Of a stretch of 64,000 nucleotides of DNA, positions 1 to 10,198 are shown piece by piece; positions within the stretch are counted from its first letter, which is position 1, and each line of letters opens with the position of its first letter. The stretch covers positions 62,001-126,000 of the forward strand of contig JAJYSV010000004.1 in the NCBI GenBank assembly GCA_021793405.1, in the 5' to 3' direction. The notes under the pieces were generated by a model, which saw only the letters and a program-made list of their open reading frames with translations, made no database searches and was not told the origin of the DNA. This stretch comes from Acidobacteriota bacterium (GTDB lineage Bacteria > Acidobacteriota > Terriglobia > Terriglobales > Acidobacteriaceae). The position numbers were made by a program, and so were the translations under genes.

Positions 1-230
1 CGCAGGGGCAAGTGGGATTGATGATGAACGTGCGGGCTGCCGACCTGAACACCGTGTTGGGAGTGTTGCCCGCATTGAATTCGCCGACTGTCTCCACGCT
101 GAGTGATTCGCAGTGGGTGGCGGTCAACACCATTCTGGATGAACGGACCGTGCGTGATGTGATTCCGCGTCTGAAGGCGGCCAACGCAACCGGAATCGTC
201 GAATATCCGCTGAATAAAATTGTTTTTTGA
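1..230 (+). CDS. hisG: ATP phosphoribosyltransferase, C-terminal end (partial)
   Basis: This is the 3' end of hisG, cut by the left window edge; the reading frame is open from base 3 and stops at 230. HisG makes phosphoribosyl-ATP from ATP and PRPP, the first step of histidine synthesis. The visible 70-odd residues match the C-terminal ACT-like regulatory domain of long-form HisG, including the run GVLPALNSPTVSTL and the terminal GIVEYPLNKIVF. The domain indicates a hexameric, histidine-inhibited enzyme (family knowledge). hisD starts 13 bases downstream, so this is the upstream part of the his operon. Confidence 0.9.
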   Translation, partial: QGQVGLMMNVRAADLNTVLGVLPALNSPTVSTLSDSQWVAVNTILDERTVRDVIPRLKAANATGIVEYPLNKIVF

Positions 231-243
231 GAGCCGGGAAACA

Positions 244-1542
244 ATGAAGCTGATACGCACCTACGGAAGAAGCGCAAAAGAGGCAGAAGCTCTTCTGCGG
301 CAGATTGAAGGCCGCACCAGTGCGGCGACCTCGCGGTTGGAGCCTGCTGTGAAGCGCATGATTGCCACCGTGCGTCGTAAAGGAGATGCCGCGCTGCGGC
401 AGTATGCGCAACGGCTGGATGGCCTCGCGCCTGATGCTGCGTTGCTGGCAAGCGGCGGTGAGATGGCCGCCGCATGGGATCAAATCCCAATGGATTTGCG
501 CAAGTCGATGCAAGTAGCCGCGGCCAATATTCGTCGCTTTGCGCAATGGCAGATGCCCAAGGAATGGACGCGCAAACTGCCTGGAGTGACGCTGGGTCAG
601 CGTTGTCTGCCGCTGGCGTCAGTCGGCTGTTATGTTCCCGGCGGACGGTATCCGCTGCCTTCCACTTTGCTGATGACGGTGATTCCGGCACAAGTTGCGG
701 GGGTGGAACGGATCGTCGTGGTATCTCCACGGCCAGCGCGGGAGACGCTGGCAGCGGCACACCTGGCGGGCGTGAAGGAGTTCTATCGCATCGGCGGTGC
801 GCAGGCTGTAGCCGCGCTGGCCTACGGCACCGCCAACATCCTGCGGGTCGATAAGATTGTCGGTCCAGGAAATCTCTACGTCACCACCGCAAAGAAGCTG
901 GTCGCCTTCGACTGTGGCATTGACATGTTGGCCGGTCCCACTGAGATTGTTGTGGCAAGCGAGGACGGCGATCCGCAGTGGATCGCCGCCGATCTGGTGG
1001 CGCAGGCCGAACATGATCCGGAGGCGCTTGCCGTTCTGGTCACGAGCAACGCAGATTTGGCGCGGGAGGCTGCGAAGGAAGTGCAGAAACAATCCGCCCT
1101 AAACAAAATTGCCAAATTAGCCATCGCTAAGAATGGCTTCATTTTCATCACCAAAGACAAACAAGAAACTGAGTCTGTTACAAATAGGCTGGCTGCAGAA
1201 CATTTGACGATTGACAACGATAAAGATCTCGCCTGGGTTCGCCACGCAGGGTCGATTTTTGTTGGTGCCCAAACCCCCCAAACAATGGGCGATTATATCT
1301 CCGGTCCAAACCACGTATTGCCGACTGGACGGCTTGCGCGCGTACGTGGCGGACTAAGCGTCTACGACTTTCTCCGCCTGGTAACCACGCAGGAATATAC
1401 CTTGGCGGGACTCGCGCAACACGGCCCTCACGCTGCGCGGTTGGCAACAGCCGAGGGCCTGGTGGGACACGCCGATTCTGTTCGTATTCGCGAGGCTGCT
1501 CGCAGGACAGTTGGCCTCAATTTACCGAGAGGTGCGCGATGA
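244..1542 (+). CDS. hisD: Histidinol dehydrogenase
   Basis: HisD catalyses the last two oxidations of histidine synthesis (histidinol to histidine, NAD-linked, zinc-dependent). The protein is 432 aa from ATG 244, the normal family length; the upstream TTG at 220 would overlap hisG and is less likely. Zinc and catalytic residues are visible: Q254 and H257 in AQAEHDPEA, the E319-H320 pair in AAEHLTID, D350 in GDYISGPNHVLPTG, and H409 near the C-terminus. The stop overlaps the hisC start (ATGA). Bases from about 1085 to 1240, which include the catalytic Glu-His pair, are clearly more A/T-rich than the rest of the gene. Confidence 0.96.
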   Translation: MKLIRTYGRSAKEAEALLRQIEGRTSAATSRLEPAVKRMIATVRRKGDAALRQYAQRLDGLAPDAALLASGGEMAAAWDQIPMDLRKSMQVAAANIRRFAQWQMPKEWTRKLPGVTLGQRCLPLASVGCYVPGGRYPLPSTLLMTVIPAQVAGVERIVVVSPRPARETLAAAHLAGVKEFYRIGGAQAVAALAYGTANILRVDKIVGPGNLYVTTAKKLVAFDCGIDMLAGPTEIVVASEDGDPQWIAADLVAQAEHDPEALAVLVTSNADLAREAAKEVQKQSALNKIAKLAIAKNGFIFITKDKQETESVTNRLAAEHLTIDNDKDLAWVRHAGSIFVGAQTPQTMGDYISGPNHVLPTGRLARVRGGLSVYDFLRLVTTQEYTLAGLAQHGPHAARLATAEGLVGHADSVRIREAARRTVGLNLPRGAR

Positions 1543-2642
1543 GCATCGATCCGCCAACGCCGGTGCTGCAAAAGCTTCGCCCGCGCGTCGCCGTCGAGCA
1601 GATGCACGAATACCATCCTCCGCTGGCTGGAAGAGATGGCCTGCGGCTTGACTTTAACGAAAACACATTCGCTCCTTCTCCCCGCGTGAAGGCCGTGTTA
1701 CAGCGCATCGCAGCGGAAAGTCTGACGAAGTATCCGGAGCGGCAGCATGTGGAAATCATAGCGGCCAAACATTTCGGACTTCTGCCTGAAGCCGCGCTGC
1801 TGACCAATGGCGTCGACGAAGCGATTCATCTCGTCTGCGAGACCTATCTCGAGCCGGAGGACGAAGTCGTCATTGTCACGCCGACATTCTCGATGTATGC
1901 GCTGTACGCGGAAGCCACCGGGGCGCGCGTTCGCGCTGTCCAGGCAGACAACACGCTGCAATTCCCATATCGGCGAGTGCTGGAGGCAATCCAGCCTTCA
2001 ACCCGCCTCATTATGATTGCATCGCCCAATAACCCCACGGGCGCGGTGGTGGAGTCGTCCATTTTACTGGAACTGGCGACACTGGCTCCGCAGGCAGCAT
2101 TGCTTGTGGACGAAGCGTACTACCATTTCTACGGGGCCTCGGTTCTATCTGCAACAGCGACTGTGCCGAATCTGCTGGTAGCGCGAACATTCTCAAAAGT
2201 CTACGGTCTTGCTGGCCTGCGAATCGGCCTTCTTGCAGGCCATCCAGAAGCAATGCGGTTCATTCGCAAGGTGAGTTCACCGTACAACGTCAACTCCATT
2301 GCGCTGGAATGCCTGCCGGAAGCACTTGCAGACGAAGCCTATATCTCGTGGTATGCCGATCAGGTATCTCGCAGTCGAATTGCCGCCGAGCAAGCGCTGA
2401 CGAGGCTTAAGGTTCCGTTTTGGCCCAGCCACGCTAATTTCATTTTGATGAACATTGGCAGCACCCATAAGGCGTTTGTCGATTCCATGCGGCGCCAGGG
2501 AGTGCTGGTCCGAGACCGCAGCAGCGACCCCGGATGCGACGGTTGTGTGCGGATTACGTTGGGAATCATGGAACACACACAGCAAGGCCTTGTCGCATTG
2601 GAAAACACACTGAAGGAGTTGGCATGGCAACCGGAAAATTAG
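1539..2642 (+). CDS. hisC: Histidinol-phosphate aminotransferase
   Basis: This is a PLP-dependent class I/II aminotransferase that converts imidazole-acetol phosphate and glutamate to histidinol phosphate. It has 367 aa. Fold-type I signatures are present: NENTFAPSP near the N-terminus, the SPNNPTGA loop, the VDEAYYHF Asp/Tyr motif, and the Schiff-base lysine K220 in [16 protein letters not shown]. It overlaps hisD by four bases, indicating translational coupling, and its 3' end overlaps the start of hisB. Operon position supports HisC over other family members. Confidence 0.95.
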   Translation: MSIDPPTPVLQKLRPRVAVEQMHEYHPPLAGRDGLRLDFNENTFAPSPRVKAVLQRIAAESLTKYPERQHVEIIAAKHFGLLPEAALLTNGVDEAIHLVCETYLEPEDEVVIVTPTFSMYALYAEATGARVRAVQADNTLQFPYRRVLEAIQPSTRLIMIASPNNPTGAVVESSILLELATLAPQAALLVDEAYYHFYGASVLSATATVPNLLVARTFSKVYGLAGLRIGLLAGHPEAMRFIRKVSSPYNVNSIALECLPEALADEAYISWYADQVSRSRIAAEQALTRLKVPFWPSHANFILMNIGSTHKAFVDSMRRQGVLVRDRSSDPGCDGCVRITLGIMEHTQQGLVALENTLKELAWQPEN

Positions 2643-3232
2643 CGCGACGCAGCGCTACCCTGCAGCGGCATACAACAGAGACGAAGATCGATTTGAAGCT
2701 GACCGTCGACGGGCAAGGTCGTTACGATGTTCAAACCGGAATTCGCTTCCTGGACCACATGCTGGAATTGTTCGCGCGGCACGGTGGCTTCGATTTGTCG
2801 CTGATTTGCAAAGGCGATCTGGATGTCGACCAGCACCATACAGTCGAAGATATTGGCATTGCGCTGGGCGAGGCATTTTCGCAGGCGTTGGGAGATAAGA
2901 AAGGAATCCTCCGCGCCGGGTATTTTCTGATGCCGATGGATGAGACGCTGGCCGCGGCGGCCGTCGACCTGAGCGGACGAGCATCCTACGTTGTCGACAC
3001 CAAGGTCCGAGTGCGAATAGTTGGCGATCTGCAAACTGAATTGCTGCCTGATTTCTTTGAAGGCTTCGCTCGCGGTGCGCGCGCCAATGTTCATCTCAAC
3101 GTGTTATACGGACGGTCGAATCACCACAAGATCGAGGCAATTTTCAAGGCATTTGCACGCGCCATGCGATTTGCCTGCTCACGCGATCTGCAATTGCGTT
3201 CCATGTTGCCCAGCACGAAAGGCCTGCTGTAA
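2624..3232 (+). CDS. hisB: Imidazoleglycerol-phosphate dehydratase
   Basis: HisB dehydrates imidazole glycerol phosphate, a Mn-dependent step of histidine synthesis. I chose ATG 2624 because AAGGAG lies about six bases upstream and the protein then starts at the usual place (202 aa). A longer in-frame extension to 2534 would run deep into hisC. Duplicated metal-binding signatures are visible: [29 protein letters not shown] and [16 protein letters not shown]. It is monofunctional, without the HAD phosphatase domain seen in E. coli HisB, so histinol-phosphate phosphatase must be encoded elsewhere. Confidence 0.95.
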   Translation: MATGKLARRSATLQRHTTETKIDLKLTVDGQGRYDVQTGIRFLDHMLELFARHGGFDLSLICKGDLDVDQHHTVEDIGIALGEAFSQALGDKKGILRAGYFLMPMDETLAAAAVDLSGRASYVVDTKVRVRIVGDLQTELLPDFFEGFARGARANVHLNVLYGRSNHHKIEAIFKAFARAMRFACSRDLQLRSMLPSTKGLL

Positions 3233-3244
3233 AGGAGGGCCCGC

Positions 3245-3856
3245 ATGAAGCCAGGAAAGACAGTGGTCATTGATTACAAGACGGGGAATCTGAATTCCGT
3301 TTGCAAATCGCTGCAGGCAGTTGGCGCGGACTTGATCGTCACAATGGAGCCGGAAGGTCTGCGGAATGCCGCGCGGATCGTACTCCCGGGAGTCGGTCAT
3401 TTTGCCTCCACGGAACGATTGCTGAGCAGCGGAATGGGCGACGCGTTGCGGAACCGGGTGGCCGATGGAATTCCGTTCCTGGGCATCTGCGTGGGCCTGC
3501 AATGGCTATTTTCCGGTAGCACGGAAGCGCCTGACACACCAGGATTGGGGATATTTCCTGAAATGTGCGAACGATTTCCCGCTGGCATCAAATCTCCGCA
3601 TGTTGGCTGGAATTCGCTCGAACTGACTGGAACCTCGCGTCTATTGGACGGCTTACCTCCTTCCTCTTATGTCTATTTCACTCACTCCTACCGGGCAGGG
3701 CGGATCAATGCAACAACTGCTGTTACAAACTACGGAGGAGACTTTTCCTCCGTGATAGAAAAGGACAACTGGATGGCGGTACAGTTTCATCCTGAAAAAT
3801 CCGGTGCGGTTGGGCTGAAGATTCTGCAAAACTTCATGAAGGTTTCCACATGCTGA
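3245..3856 (+). CDS. hisH: Imidazole glycerol phosphate synthase, glutaminase subunit
   Basis: HisH is the class I glutamine amidotransferase that supplies ammonia to HisF. It has 203 aa and a strong AAGGAGG-type ribosome site just before ATG 3245. The catalytic triad is visible: nucleophile C82 in GICVGLQ, and H182 and E184 in QFHPEKSG. The PGVGHF oxyanion-loop motif is also present. The stop overlaps the hisF start by seven bases, as expected for subunits of one heterodimer. Confidence 0.95.
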   Translation: MKPGKTVVIDYKTGNLNSVCKSLQAVGADLIVTMEPEGLRNAARIVLPGVGHFASTERLLSSGMGDALRNRVADGIPFLGICVGLQWLFSGSTEAPDTPGLGIFPEMCERFPAGIKSPHVGWNSLELTGTSRLLDGLPPSSYVYFTHSYRAGRINATTAVTNYGGDFSSVIEKDNWMAVQFHPEKSGAVGLKILQNFMKVSTC

Positions 3857-4620
3857 CACGCCGGATCATCGCCTGCCTGGACGTGAATGCGGGACGCGTC
3901 GTCAAAGGCATTCAATTTCTGGACTTGATCGATGCGGGCGATCCCGCCGCGTTGGCGGTGCGGCATGCCGCCGGCGGCGCGGATGAAATCGTCTTTCTAG
4001 ACATTACTGCGACGCACGAAAGGCGGGCTCTGTTGCTGGACGCCGTGCGCAGGGCGGCGGAGCAAATTTTTATCCCGCTTACAGTCGGGGGCGGGATACG
4101 ATCACTCGACGATGCGTTGCTGGTGTTCGATTCCGGCGCGGACAAGGTAAGCGTCAATTCCGCAGCGCTGGCGAGGCCGGAACTCATAACAGAGATTGGA
4201 TTGCGTTTCGGAGAGCAGGCCGTCGTCGTCGCCATCGATGGCCGGCGCAACCTGGGCAGCCCGGATACCGCGCAGGTCTATGCAAGCGGAGGACGCAAGG
4301 CGACCGGGCTGCGCGTGATTGACTGGGCGAAACAAGCGGAAGCGCGGGGCGCGGGAGAGATTTTGCTCACCTCCATGGATTCCGATGGCATGCGCAGCGG
4401 CTTCGACTGCGAGTTGACGGCGGCGGTGAGCGCGGCGGTTCAGATCCCCGTAATTGCTTCTGGAGGCGCGGGAAATGTGGGACATTTTGCCGATGTTTTT
4501 ACACGGGGATGCGCGGACGCAGCGCTGGCGGCCAGCATTTTTCACTTCGGAATTTCGGATGCGCGCACGCTGAAACAAGAATTAGCTGCGTTTGGATTGC
4601 CAATGCGGCTGCCCTGTTAA
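3850..4620 (+). CDS. hisF: Imidazole glycerol phosphate synthase, cyclase subunit
   Basis: HisF is a (beta/alpha)8 barrel that uses HisH-derived ammonia to form imidazole glycerol phosphate and AICAR. It has 256 aa, the standard length. The catalytic aspartates are in place: D11 in [10 protein letters not shown] and D130 in [10 protein letters not shown]. Phosphate-binding loops TVGGGIRS and IASGGAGN are also clear. It overlaps hisH and is followed 45 bases later by hisA. Confidence 0.95.
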   Translation: MLTRRIIACLDVNAGRVVKGIQFLDLIDAGDPAALAVRHAAGGADEIVFLDITATHERRALLLDAVRRAAEQIFIPLTVGGGIRSLDDALLVFDSGADKVSVNSAALARPELITEIGLRFGEQAVVVAIDGRRNLGSPDTAQVYASGGRKATGLRVIDWAKQAEARGAGEILLTSMDSDGMRSGFDCELTAAVSAAVQIPVIASGGAGNVGHFADVFTRGCADAALAASIFHFGISDARTLKQELAAFGLPMRLPC

Positions 4621-4665
4621 CCGCTTCCCCTACACTGGAAGGATGAGAATGGATTTGAGGTCATC

Positions 4666-5388
4666 ATGCTGATCCCGTCGATCGATCTGATGGGAGGCCG
4701 TGTCGTGCAGTTGGTGCAGGGTGAGGATCTTGCGCTCGGATTCGACGATCTGAACTATTGGATCGAACGCTTTTCTACGTATCCTTTGGTACAGTTGATC
4801 GATCTGGACGCGGCGAAACGACAGGGCGACAATCGCCGCTTGATTGAAACCATTGTCCGTCGATTGCCATGCCAGGTGGGCGGTGGTATTCGCAGCAGTG
4901 CCGAGGCTCATATCCTGCTGGAGATGGGAGCGCGGCGTGTGATCTTTGGTTCCTCGTTGTTCAGCGGCCGCGCTGCTTCGGAGGGAATCGATGGCGGCGG
5001 CTCTCCCGCGATTACCAACCTTGTACGCACCCAGTTTGCCGAGGAGCTTGCTTTCTCTCTCGGCGTGGAGCAGCTGGTCTTTAGCGTGGACACGAAAGAC
5101 AGCAAAGTCGCGGTGCGAGGCTGGAGAGAAAAGATCGAGCTGCGGCCCCAGGATGCGATACAGCAACTGGAGCCATTTTGCGGCGCGTTTCTGTACACGC
5201 ATGTGGACACGGAGGGCACTATGTCAGGCTTTCCGATGGAAATTGCGCGCAGCCTGCGTCAGCAGACCCGACGCCAACTGATCGTGGCGGGGGGCATTCG
5301 TTCTCAGAGCGAGATTGACAATCTGGATGCGCAGCACATCGACGCAGTGGCAGGTATGGCGATCTATACGGGTCTGATGAAAGCCTGA
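4666..5388 (+). CDS. hisA: Phosphoribosylformimino-AICAR-phosphate isomerase
   Basis: HisA is a ProFAR isomerase with a (beta/alpha)8 barrel like HisF. It has 240 aa from ATG 4666. Motifs are IPSIDLMGGRVVQL with general base D7, the VGGGIRS phosphate loop, a second acid in FSVDTKDSK (D142) and IVAGGIRS. D142 lies about 13 residues later than in E. coli HisA because of a longer segment around residues 98-118. It ends the visible his run: hisI/hisE do not follow, and the next gene is convergent, so those steps must be encoded elsewhere. Confidence 0.9.
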   Translation: MLIPSIDLMGGRVVQLVQGEDLALGFDDLNYWIERFSTYPLVQLIDLDAAKRQGDNRRLIETIVRRLPCQVGGGIRSSAEAHILLEMGARRVIFGSSLFSGRAASEGIDGGGSPAITNLVRTQFAEELAFSLGVEQLVFSVDTKDSKVAVRGWREKIELRPQDAIQQLEPFCGAFLYTHVDTEGTMSGFPMEIARSLRQQTRRQLIVAGGIRSQSEIDNLDAQHIDAVAGMAIYTGLMKA

Positions 5389-5452
5389 GTGCAATGCTTC
5401 CCTGCTGATTTGCAATCGCAAGCAGGAGTGAATCGACAGTCAGGCCATGCGG

Positions 5453-6508
5453 TCAAGCCAGCGGAACGTCTCCCGTTGGCATATCCGTGGGTGCCGGCCA
5501 GCTTGCCTGGGGCGGCGCGGGCTGCTGCGGTATCGCAATCGTCCCAAATCCTTCTTTGCGCACTCGCAGGTCGAAATAGCAAAGTGCGGTGGCAATCCCG
5601 ATAAACGCCACGATGATCGCGCTCACAAGAATTCTGAAGGCAGCGAGAAGCAAGCCCAGAGCGCCGATTACCGACCCAGCATGCAGGTTGGCCCCATGGA
5701 CAACGATTAATTGCATCGGAACCGTGACGGCGGCGAAGACCAGATACACGCCGAAGATTGCCAGGAACAAGGCATAGAGTCTCCCCCGGCTGCCGCCGCT
5801 GAGATGGATCGATCGCCGGATAGACTCCGTAACGGAAAGGCCCTCAGCGAGGGCCACTGGAATCGATAGCGCATAGCGTGTGATGAGCCACAGCAACGTG
5901 ACAAGGTACAGTAGGAAAGCCATCAGCAGCAACAATACGATAAATAATGCCATACCAAGAGACGGCATATGTCCAAAGCGGAATGGCATCGCTCCCGCTG
6001 CGTGCGAGAAGCCGCCAAACATGAGGGCAACGATCATGGCCAACGCGCCAAATGCGATATAGAACAATAAGAGATAGCCGATCGTCCGCAATGCAACCAG
6101 CAGCGAAATCCCGATGAGTCTTCCCACCTTTTCCGCGGCAAGATTGCAGGATTCCCCCACCGTGATCGGCGCGTTCACGAGTTTCGCCTGGGTGGCAATA
6201 AAAAGCGCGCCCTGAATGATCTGGATAAGAATGAACAGTAAGACCGCACCTACCAGCATCGCAGGCGCCAGAACGAGAATGCGAGCCAAGGGAGCGGCCC
6301 CGGCCATAGAGCGACTTATCCAGAATCCACTGCCGCCCAGGATGCCTCCGAAAACGACTTCGACGCCGATGAGAATCAGCACAATGCCGAAGAAGAGCTT
6401 GAAATTTTCGCGCAGCAATCTGGAGGCGCGCTCAAACATCTGGCTCGGCGTAATGGGCCCGTACACATTGGGCTGCGGTGGGGCGGTTGCAAGCACGAAG
6501 TCGTTCAT
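5453..6508 (-). CDS. Polytopic membrane protein of unknown function
   Basis: This 351-aa protein has about six strongly hydrophobic segments separated by short loops, an N-terminal cytoplasmic stretch with an amphipathic helix (MFERASRLLRENF), and a Pro-rich C-terminal tail. The pattern resembles the membrane domain found alone or attached to glycerophosphodiester phosphodiesterases (GPDPase_memb type), where an ERASRLLRENF-like helix precedes the first membrane segment. No catalytic domain is attached. It is convergent with hisA. Function is not assignable from sequence. Confidence 0.75.
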   Translation of the reverse strand: MNDFVLATAPPQPNVYGPITPSQMFERASRLLRENFKLFFGIVLILIGVEVVFGGILGGSGFWISRSMAGAAPLARILVLAPAMLVGAVLLFILIQIIQGALFIATQAKLVNAPITVGESCNLAAEKVGRLIGISLLVALRTIGYLLLFYIAFGALAMIVALMFGGFSHAAGAMPFRFGHMPSLGMALFIVLLLLMAFLLYLVTLLWLITRYALSIPVALAEGLSVTESIRRSIHLSGGSRGRLYALFLAIFGVYLVFAAVTVPMQLIVVHGANLHAGSVIGALGLLLAAFRILVSAIIVAFIGIATALCYFDLRVRKEGFGTIAIPQQPAPPQASWPAPTDMPTGDVPLA

Positions 6509-6622
6509 AGGATTTGCCTGGAGTTTTTCTCTGGGCGAAGGCTAGCACAGCATAGGCGTAATGGTGAACAAGAAAATTACCGCCTCCTTGACCGCCGCTA
6601 GAAGGCACCCACCGCGATGAAG

Positions 6623-7957
6623 CTACCGGGACGCGCTGCGCTGCTGATTTGCAAGCTGATTCAGGGTATAAATCACAATGGCCCCGTCTTGCAATACCGC
6701 CACGCGGGTACCATCCGGAGAAAAATCAACGTTGGTTCCCGCGGTGTATACGGGTGAGGCGGGAATGCTTGCAATCAACGCACCGCTCAGCGTGTCGTAA
6801 ATATCGACGATCTGCGCATCGATCGATTGATTGTCGAGTGAATCGAGCGACGTCAGCGGACGGGTTGCATGCAGGCTTTCAATCGCAAAATGGGCGCCGT
6901 CCTGGGTGAGCAGAAATCTTGGAGAATATCTATCCGGGGCAACCAGCTTCTGCCATAAGAGCGCTCCTTGAAGGTTGAATGCCTGATACGCAATTTGCTT
7001 GTAATTCAGGCACATGTCCGCGACAAACACAGTGTTCGCAAGGGTCGTGAGGCGTGGAGCGCAGGTGGAATGGATCTGGGCAACCTGACGTCTAGAGCCG
7101 TCAAAGGATCGCAGCGTGACATCCCATCGATCGTGGGGCGCGCCCAGGGTTTCCAAAAAACCTTGTGCCAGCACCGGTATATCCAGGGGCACCTGAGCAC
7201 GCACGCGCCCGATGATTCCGATCGGGTCAACGCGAATAAAGTCGAGGTTCAGCATCTGGGGCGGAGCGTCCGCGGCTGCTGCTGGCGCTGGTTGAGCCTT
7301 GGGTGGAGATGGCTCCGGCTTTTCTTCGACCAATACAACTGAGCGATCCGGAGAAAAAATAATCGTCTCCAGCGTCCCCGCAAAATTAACGAAAGGGCGT
7401 GGAATCAACGACGCATCGACCTGCTCGAGTTGCGAGCAACGCCGCAGCAGAAACCGCCCATTGCGCAATGGCCAGAGAAAGTCCGAGAAATCGTACAGCT
7501 TCCATTCGTTCTGCTTCTCGACCCTTCCTGACGGAATTTCGAGAACCACGGCGCGGACCAGGCGTTCTGCATCCGTCTTGGAGCAGTCCTCGTCGCGATG
7601 CAACAAGGCCGCCGTATTGAAAACAAAAAGCAAGTGGTTGGCGTCGATAAAGCGAAGGTTGACCAGCGAATAATGCGAAAATTCAGGAAGTTCGCCCGGT
7701 GGCAGAAATCCCAACGGCGCGACGGGAATTCGCACTGGCGGTTGAATATCGTAGGATCTTGGAGGAGATGGATGCGGTCGTAGCGCCTGCATTCTGGCGG
7801 GATGGAATGCCAAGCAAATGGCCAGCAGAAACCCCAGTCCGGACTGAATGCAGTGTGACCGGCTGCAGCCATGGACTGCAATCCTATTGAGAGAGAACGT
7901 TCGCCCATCGGAGTGCAAGAACTGTCTGCTTTTCATTGACATCGCATTCTCGCGCAT
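6623..7957 (-). CDS. Secreted propeller-like protein, unknown function
   Basis: This 444-aa protein has an N-terminal basic stretch and a hydrophobic segment around residues 38-52 that would act as a signal peptide or anchor; internal ATGs at 7942 and 7936 are alternative starts. The body contains repeated strand-turn motifs (IFSPDRSVVLVEE, FLLTQDGAHFAIE, DFSPDGTRVAVLQDG) typical of WD40/TolB-like propeller blades, with an Ala/Pro-rich low-complexity insert near the middle. It is divergent from the M13 peptidase gene. I do not recognise a named family. Confidence 0.7.
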   Translation of the reverse strand: MRENAMSMKSRQFLHSDGRTFSLNRIAVHGCSRSHCIQSGLGFLLAICLAFHPARMQALRPHPSPPRSYDIQPPVRIPVAPLGFLPPGELPEFSHYSLVNLRFIDANHLLFVFNTAALLHRDEDCSKTDAERLVRAVVLEIPSGRVEKQNEWKLYDFSDFLWPLRNGRFLLRRCSQLEQVDASLIPRPFVNFAGTLETIIFSPDRSVVLVEEKPEPSPPKAQPAPAAAADAPPQMLNLDFIRVDPIGIIGRVRAQVPLDIPVLAQGFLETLGAPHDRWDVTLRSFDGSRRQVAQIHSTCAPRLTTLANTVFVADMCLNYKQIAYQAFNLQGALLWQKLVAPDRYSPRFLLTQDGAHFAIESLHATRPLTSLDSLDNQSIDAQIVDIYDTLSGALIASIPASPVYTAGTNVDFSPDGTRVAVLQDGAIVIYTLNQLANQQRSASR

Positions 7958-8020
7958 TTCTGATGGAAAGCACAGGCTCTTTCCATACGTTACGCTTTCA
8001 CGCGAAAGGAACCAAGAAGG

Positions 8021-10111
8021 ATGATCGCCCCAAGATTTCTACAGTACACGCTGGCGCTAACACTTTCTGGAATGCTGACCGCGATGTGCGGTCCAGTCTA
8101 CGGGCAAAGCTCCACGGCTTCCACCGCTGCCAAAGCACCCCAAACAATCTCTCCGATTCCCGGCTTCGATACCGGCATCATGGACACTAATGCCGACCCT
8201 TGTACCGATTTTTATCAATACGCCTGTGGCAAGTTTGCGGACAAGTATCCCATCCCCAGCGATCTGCCGCTGTATGACCAGTTTGAAAACCTCAATGAAT
8301 ACAATCATCAGCTGCTGCACGGCATTTTGGAGCAGGCCTCAAAGACAAACCCTGACCGCTCGCCGGATGAATAGAAGATTGGCGACTACTACGCCAGTTG
8401 CATGGATACGGCCGTCATCAACGCGGATGGATTGAAGCCGCTGCAGTCTGAACTGGATCGCATAGATGCGCTGAAGGATAAGAAGCAATTACCGGCTCTA
8501 ATCGCGCACTATCAGAAAATCAGCGTCGAAGCGTTTTTCGATCTTGGGTCCATGCAGGACTTCAAGGACGCGACCAAAGAGATTGCCGTCGTCGACCAGG
8601 GCGGTCTTGGCCTGCCGGAGAAGGGCTATTATCTGCGCAGCGATGCAAAAAGCGTGAAGCTGCGGCAGGAGTATGTGCAGCACATGGCGAATATGCTCCA
8701 CCTGTATGGCGAGCCCGCCGACAAAGCCATGACGGATGCCGAGGCTGTTCTGGCCCTGGAAACATCACTGGCCAAGGTCTCGATGGGCATTGTCGAAAGG
8801 CGTGACCCGTACAAGACATATCACATCGAAACCCTCACCAGCCTGGCGAGTACCGATCCCATCCTCGACTGGAGCGCACTGATCCGGGACGCCGGCGCGC
8901 CGACGATTGAGACTCTGAACGTTGCCAATCCCGCGTATTTTCAGGCGTTAAACGGCATTATCGAGCAAACGGATATGGCCATCCTCCGCAATTACCTGCG
9001 GGTGCATCTGCTCGACTCCTTCGCATCCCGTTTGCCCGAGGCCTTCGACGATGAGAACTTCGATTTCTATGGCCGCAAATTGAGCGGCATTCCGCAGATG
9101 GAGGTCCGCTGGAAGCGCTGCGTGAGCGCCACCAATGCCGCGCTGGGTGAAGCGTTAGGCAAGGTGTACGTCAACAAGTATTTTGCCGGGAATAGCAAGC
9201 AACAGACCCTGGACATGGTGAAAGCGATTGAAGCGGCCATGAACAAAGACCTGACCACACTCAGCTGGATGAGCCCGGAGACGAAAGTGAAAGCCATTCA
9301 GAAACTCGACCTGATCACCAATAAGATCGGTTATCCAGATAAGTGGCGCGATTATTCCAAGCTGATCATCAAGCCCGGCGATGCTCTTGGAAATTCCGTG
9401 CGCGCGCGGGAGTTTGAGGCAGCGCGGCAATTGAACAAGATCAACAAGCCGGTGGATAAGCAAGAGTGGGAGATGTCGCCGCCGACCGTCAACGCCTACT
9501 ACGATCCCAGCATGAACAATATCAACTTCCCTGCCGGTATTTTGCAGCCCGCGTTTTATGATCGGACAGCGCCCCCAGAGGTAAACTACGGCCACATCGG
9601 CGCCGTCGTAGGCCATGAACTGACGCACGGCTTCGACGACCAGGGCAGCTTGTTCGATGGCAACGGCAACCTGAAGAACTGGTGGACGCCCGAGGACAAG
9701 AAGCAATTTGACGCGCGTACCGCCTGCATTGCCAATGAGTACAGTGGTTTTGTGGCCGTGGATACCCTTCACGTGAATGGCAAGTTGACGCTGGGAGAAA
9801 ATACGGCTGACAACGGAGGCATCCGCCTTGCATACATGGCCATGGAGGCATACGCGCACCAGCACAACGTCGATTTGGCAAAGAAGATGGGGGACTTCAC
9901 CCCGGAGCAGCAATTCTTTATCGGGTATGCGCAGAACTGGTGCACCAACGCGAGGCCGGAGTTCATTCGCCTGCTAGTCCAGAGCGATCCTCATTCGCCG
10001 GACCAATTCCGCGCAAACGGCGTCGTTCAGAACATGCCGGAATTTGCCCACGCCTTCAGTTGCAAGAAGGGTCAGCCGATGGCCCCAGTCGATCGCTGCC
10101 GCGTCTGGTAG
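8021..10111 (+). pseudogene. M13 (neprilysin-type) metallopeptidase interrupted by an in-frame TAG
   Basis: One frame, 696 codons, encodes a complete secreted M13 zinc peptidase except for a TAG at 8372-8374 (codon 118). The frame continues without shift on both sides: SPDE, stop, KIGDYYASCMDT. M13 proteins commonly have Gln or a similar residue here, so a single CAG-to-TAG change would explain it. Otherwise everything is intact: an N-terminal signal peptide (about 28 aa), zinc motif H532-E533-x2-H536 in VVGHELTHGFDDQG, the third ligand E593 in ENTADNGG, and the C-terminal CRVW. It could be a recent pseudogene, a sequencing error, or a read-through case; translation could restart at ATG 8402 but would lack the signal peptide. 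Confidence 0.88.
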
Positions 10112-10198
10112 CGCGCCTGGCTAATATCTCCACGCGGGTACAGCGATCGAGCCGTGCCCGTTCTATTTGTCTGCGCTGAAAAATTCGATCGTCACTTC

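Noticed and set aside
5401-5426. Hairpin between convergent hisA and the membrane-protein gene
   Set aside because: The stem is short and bulged (CCTGC/GCAGG plus TTGC/GCAA) with no T-run; too weak to call a terminator.
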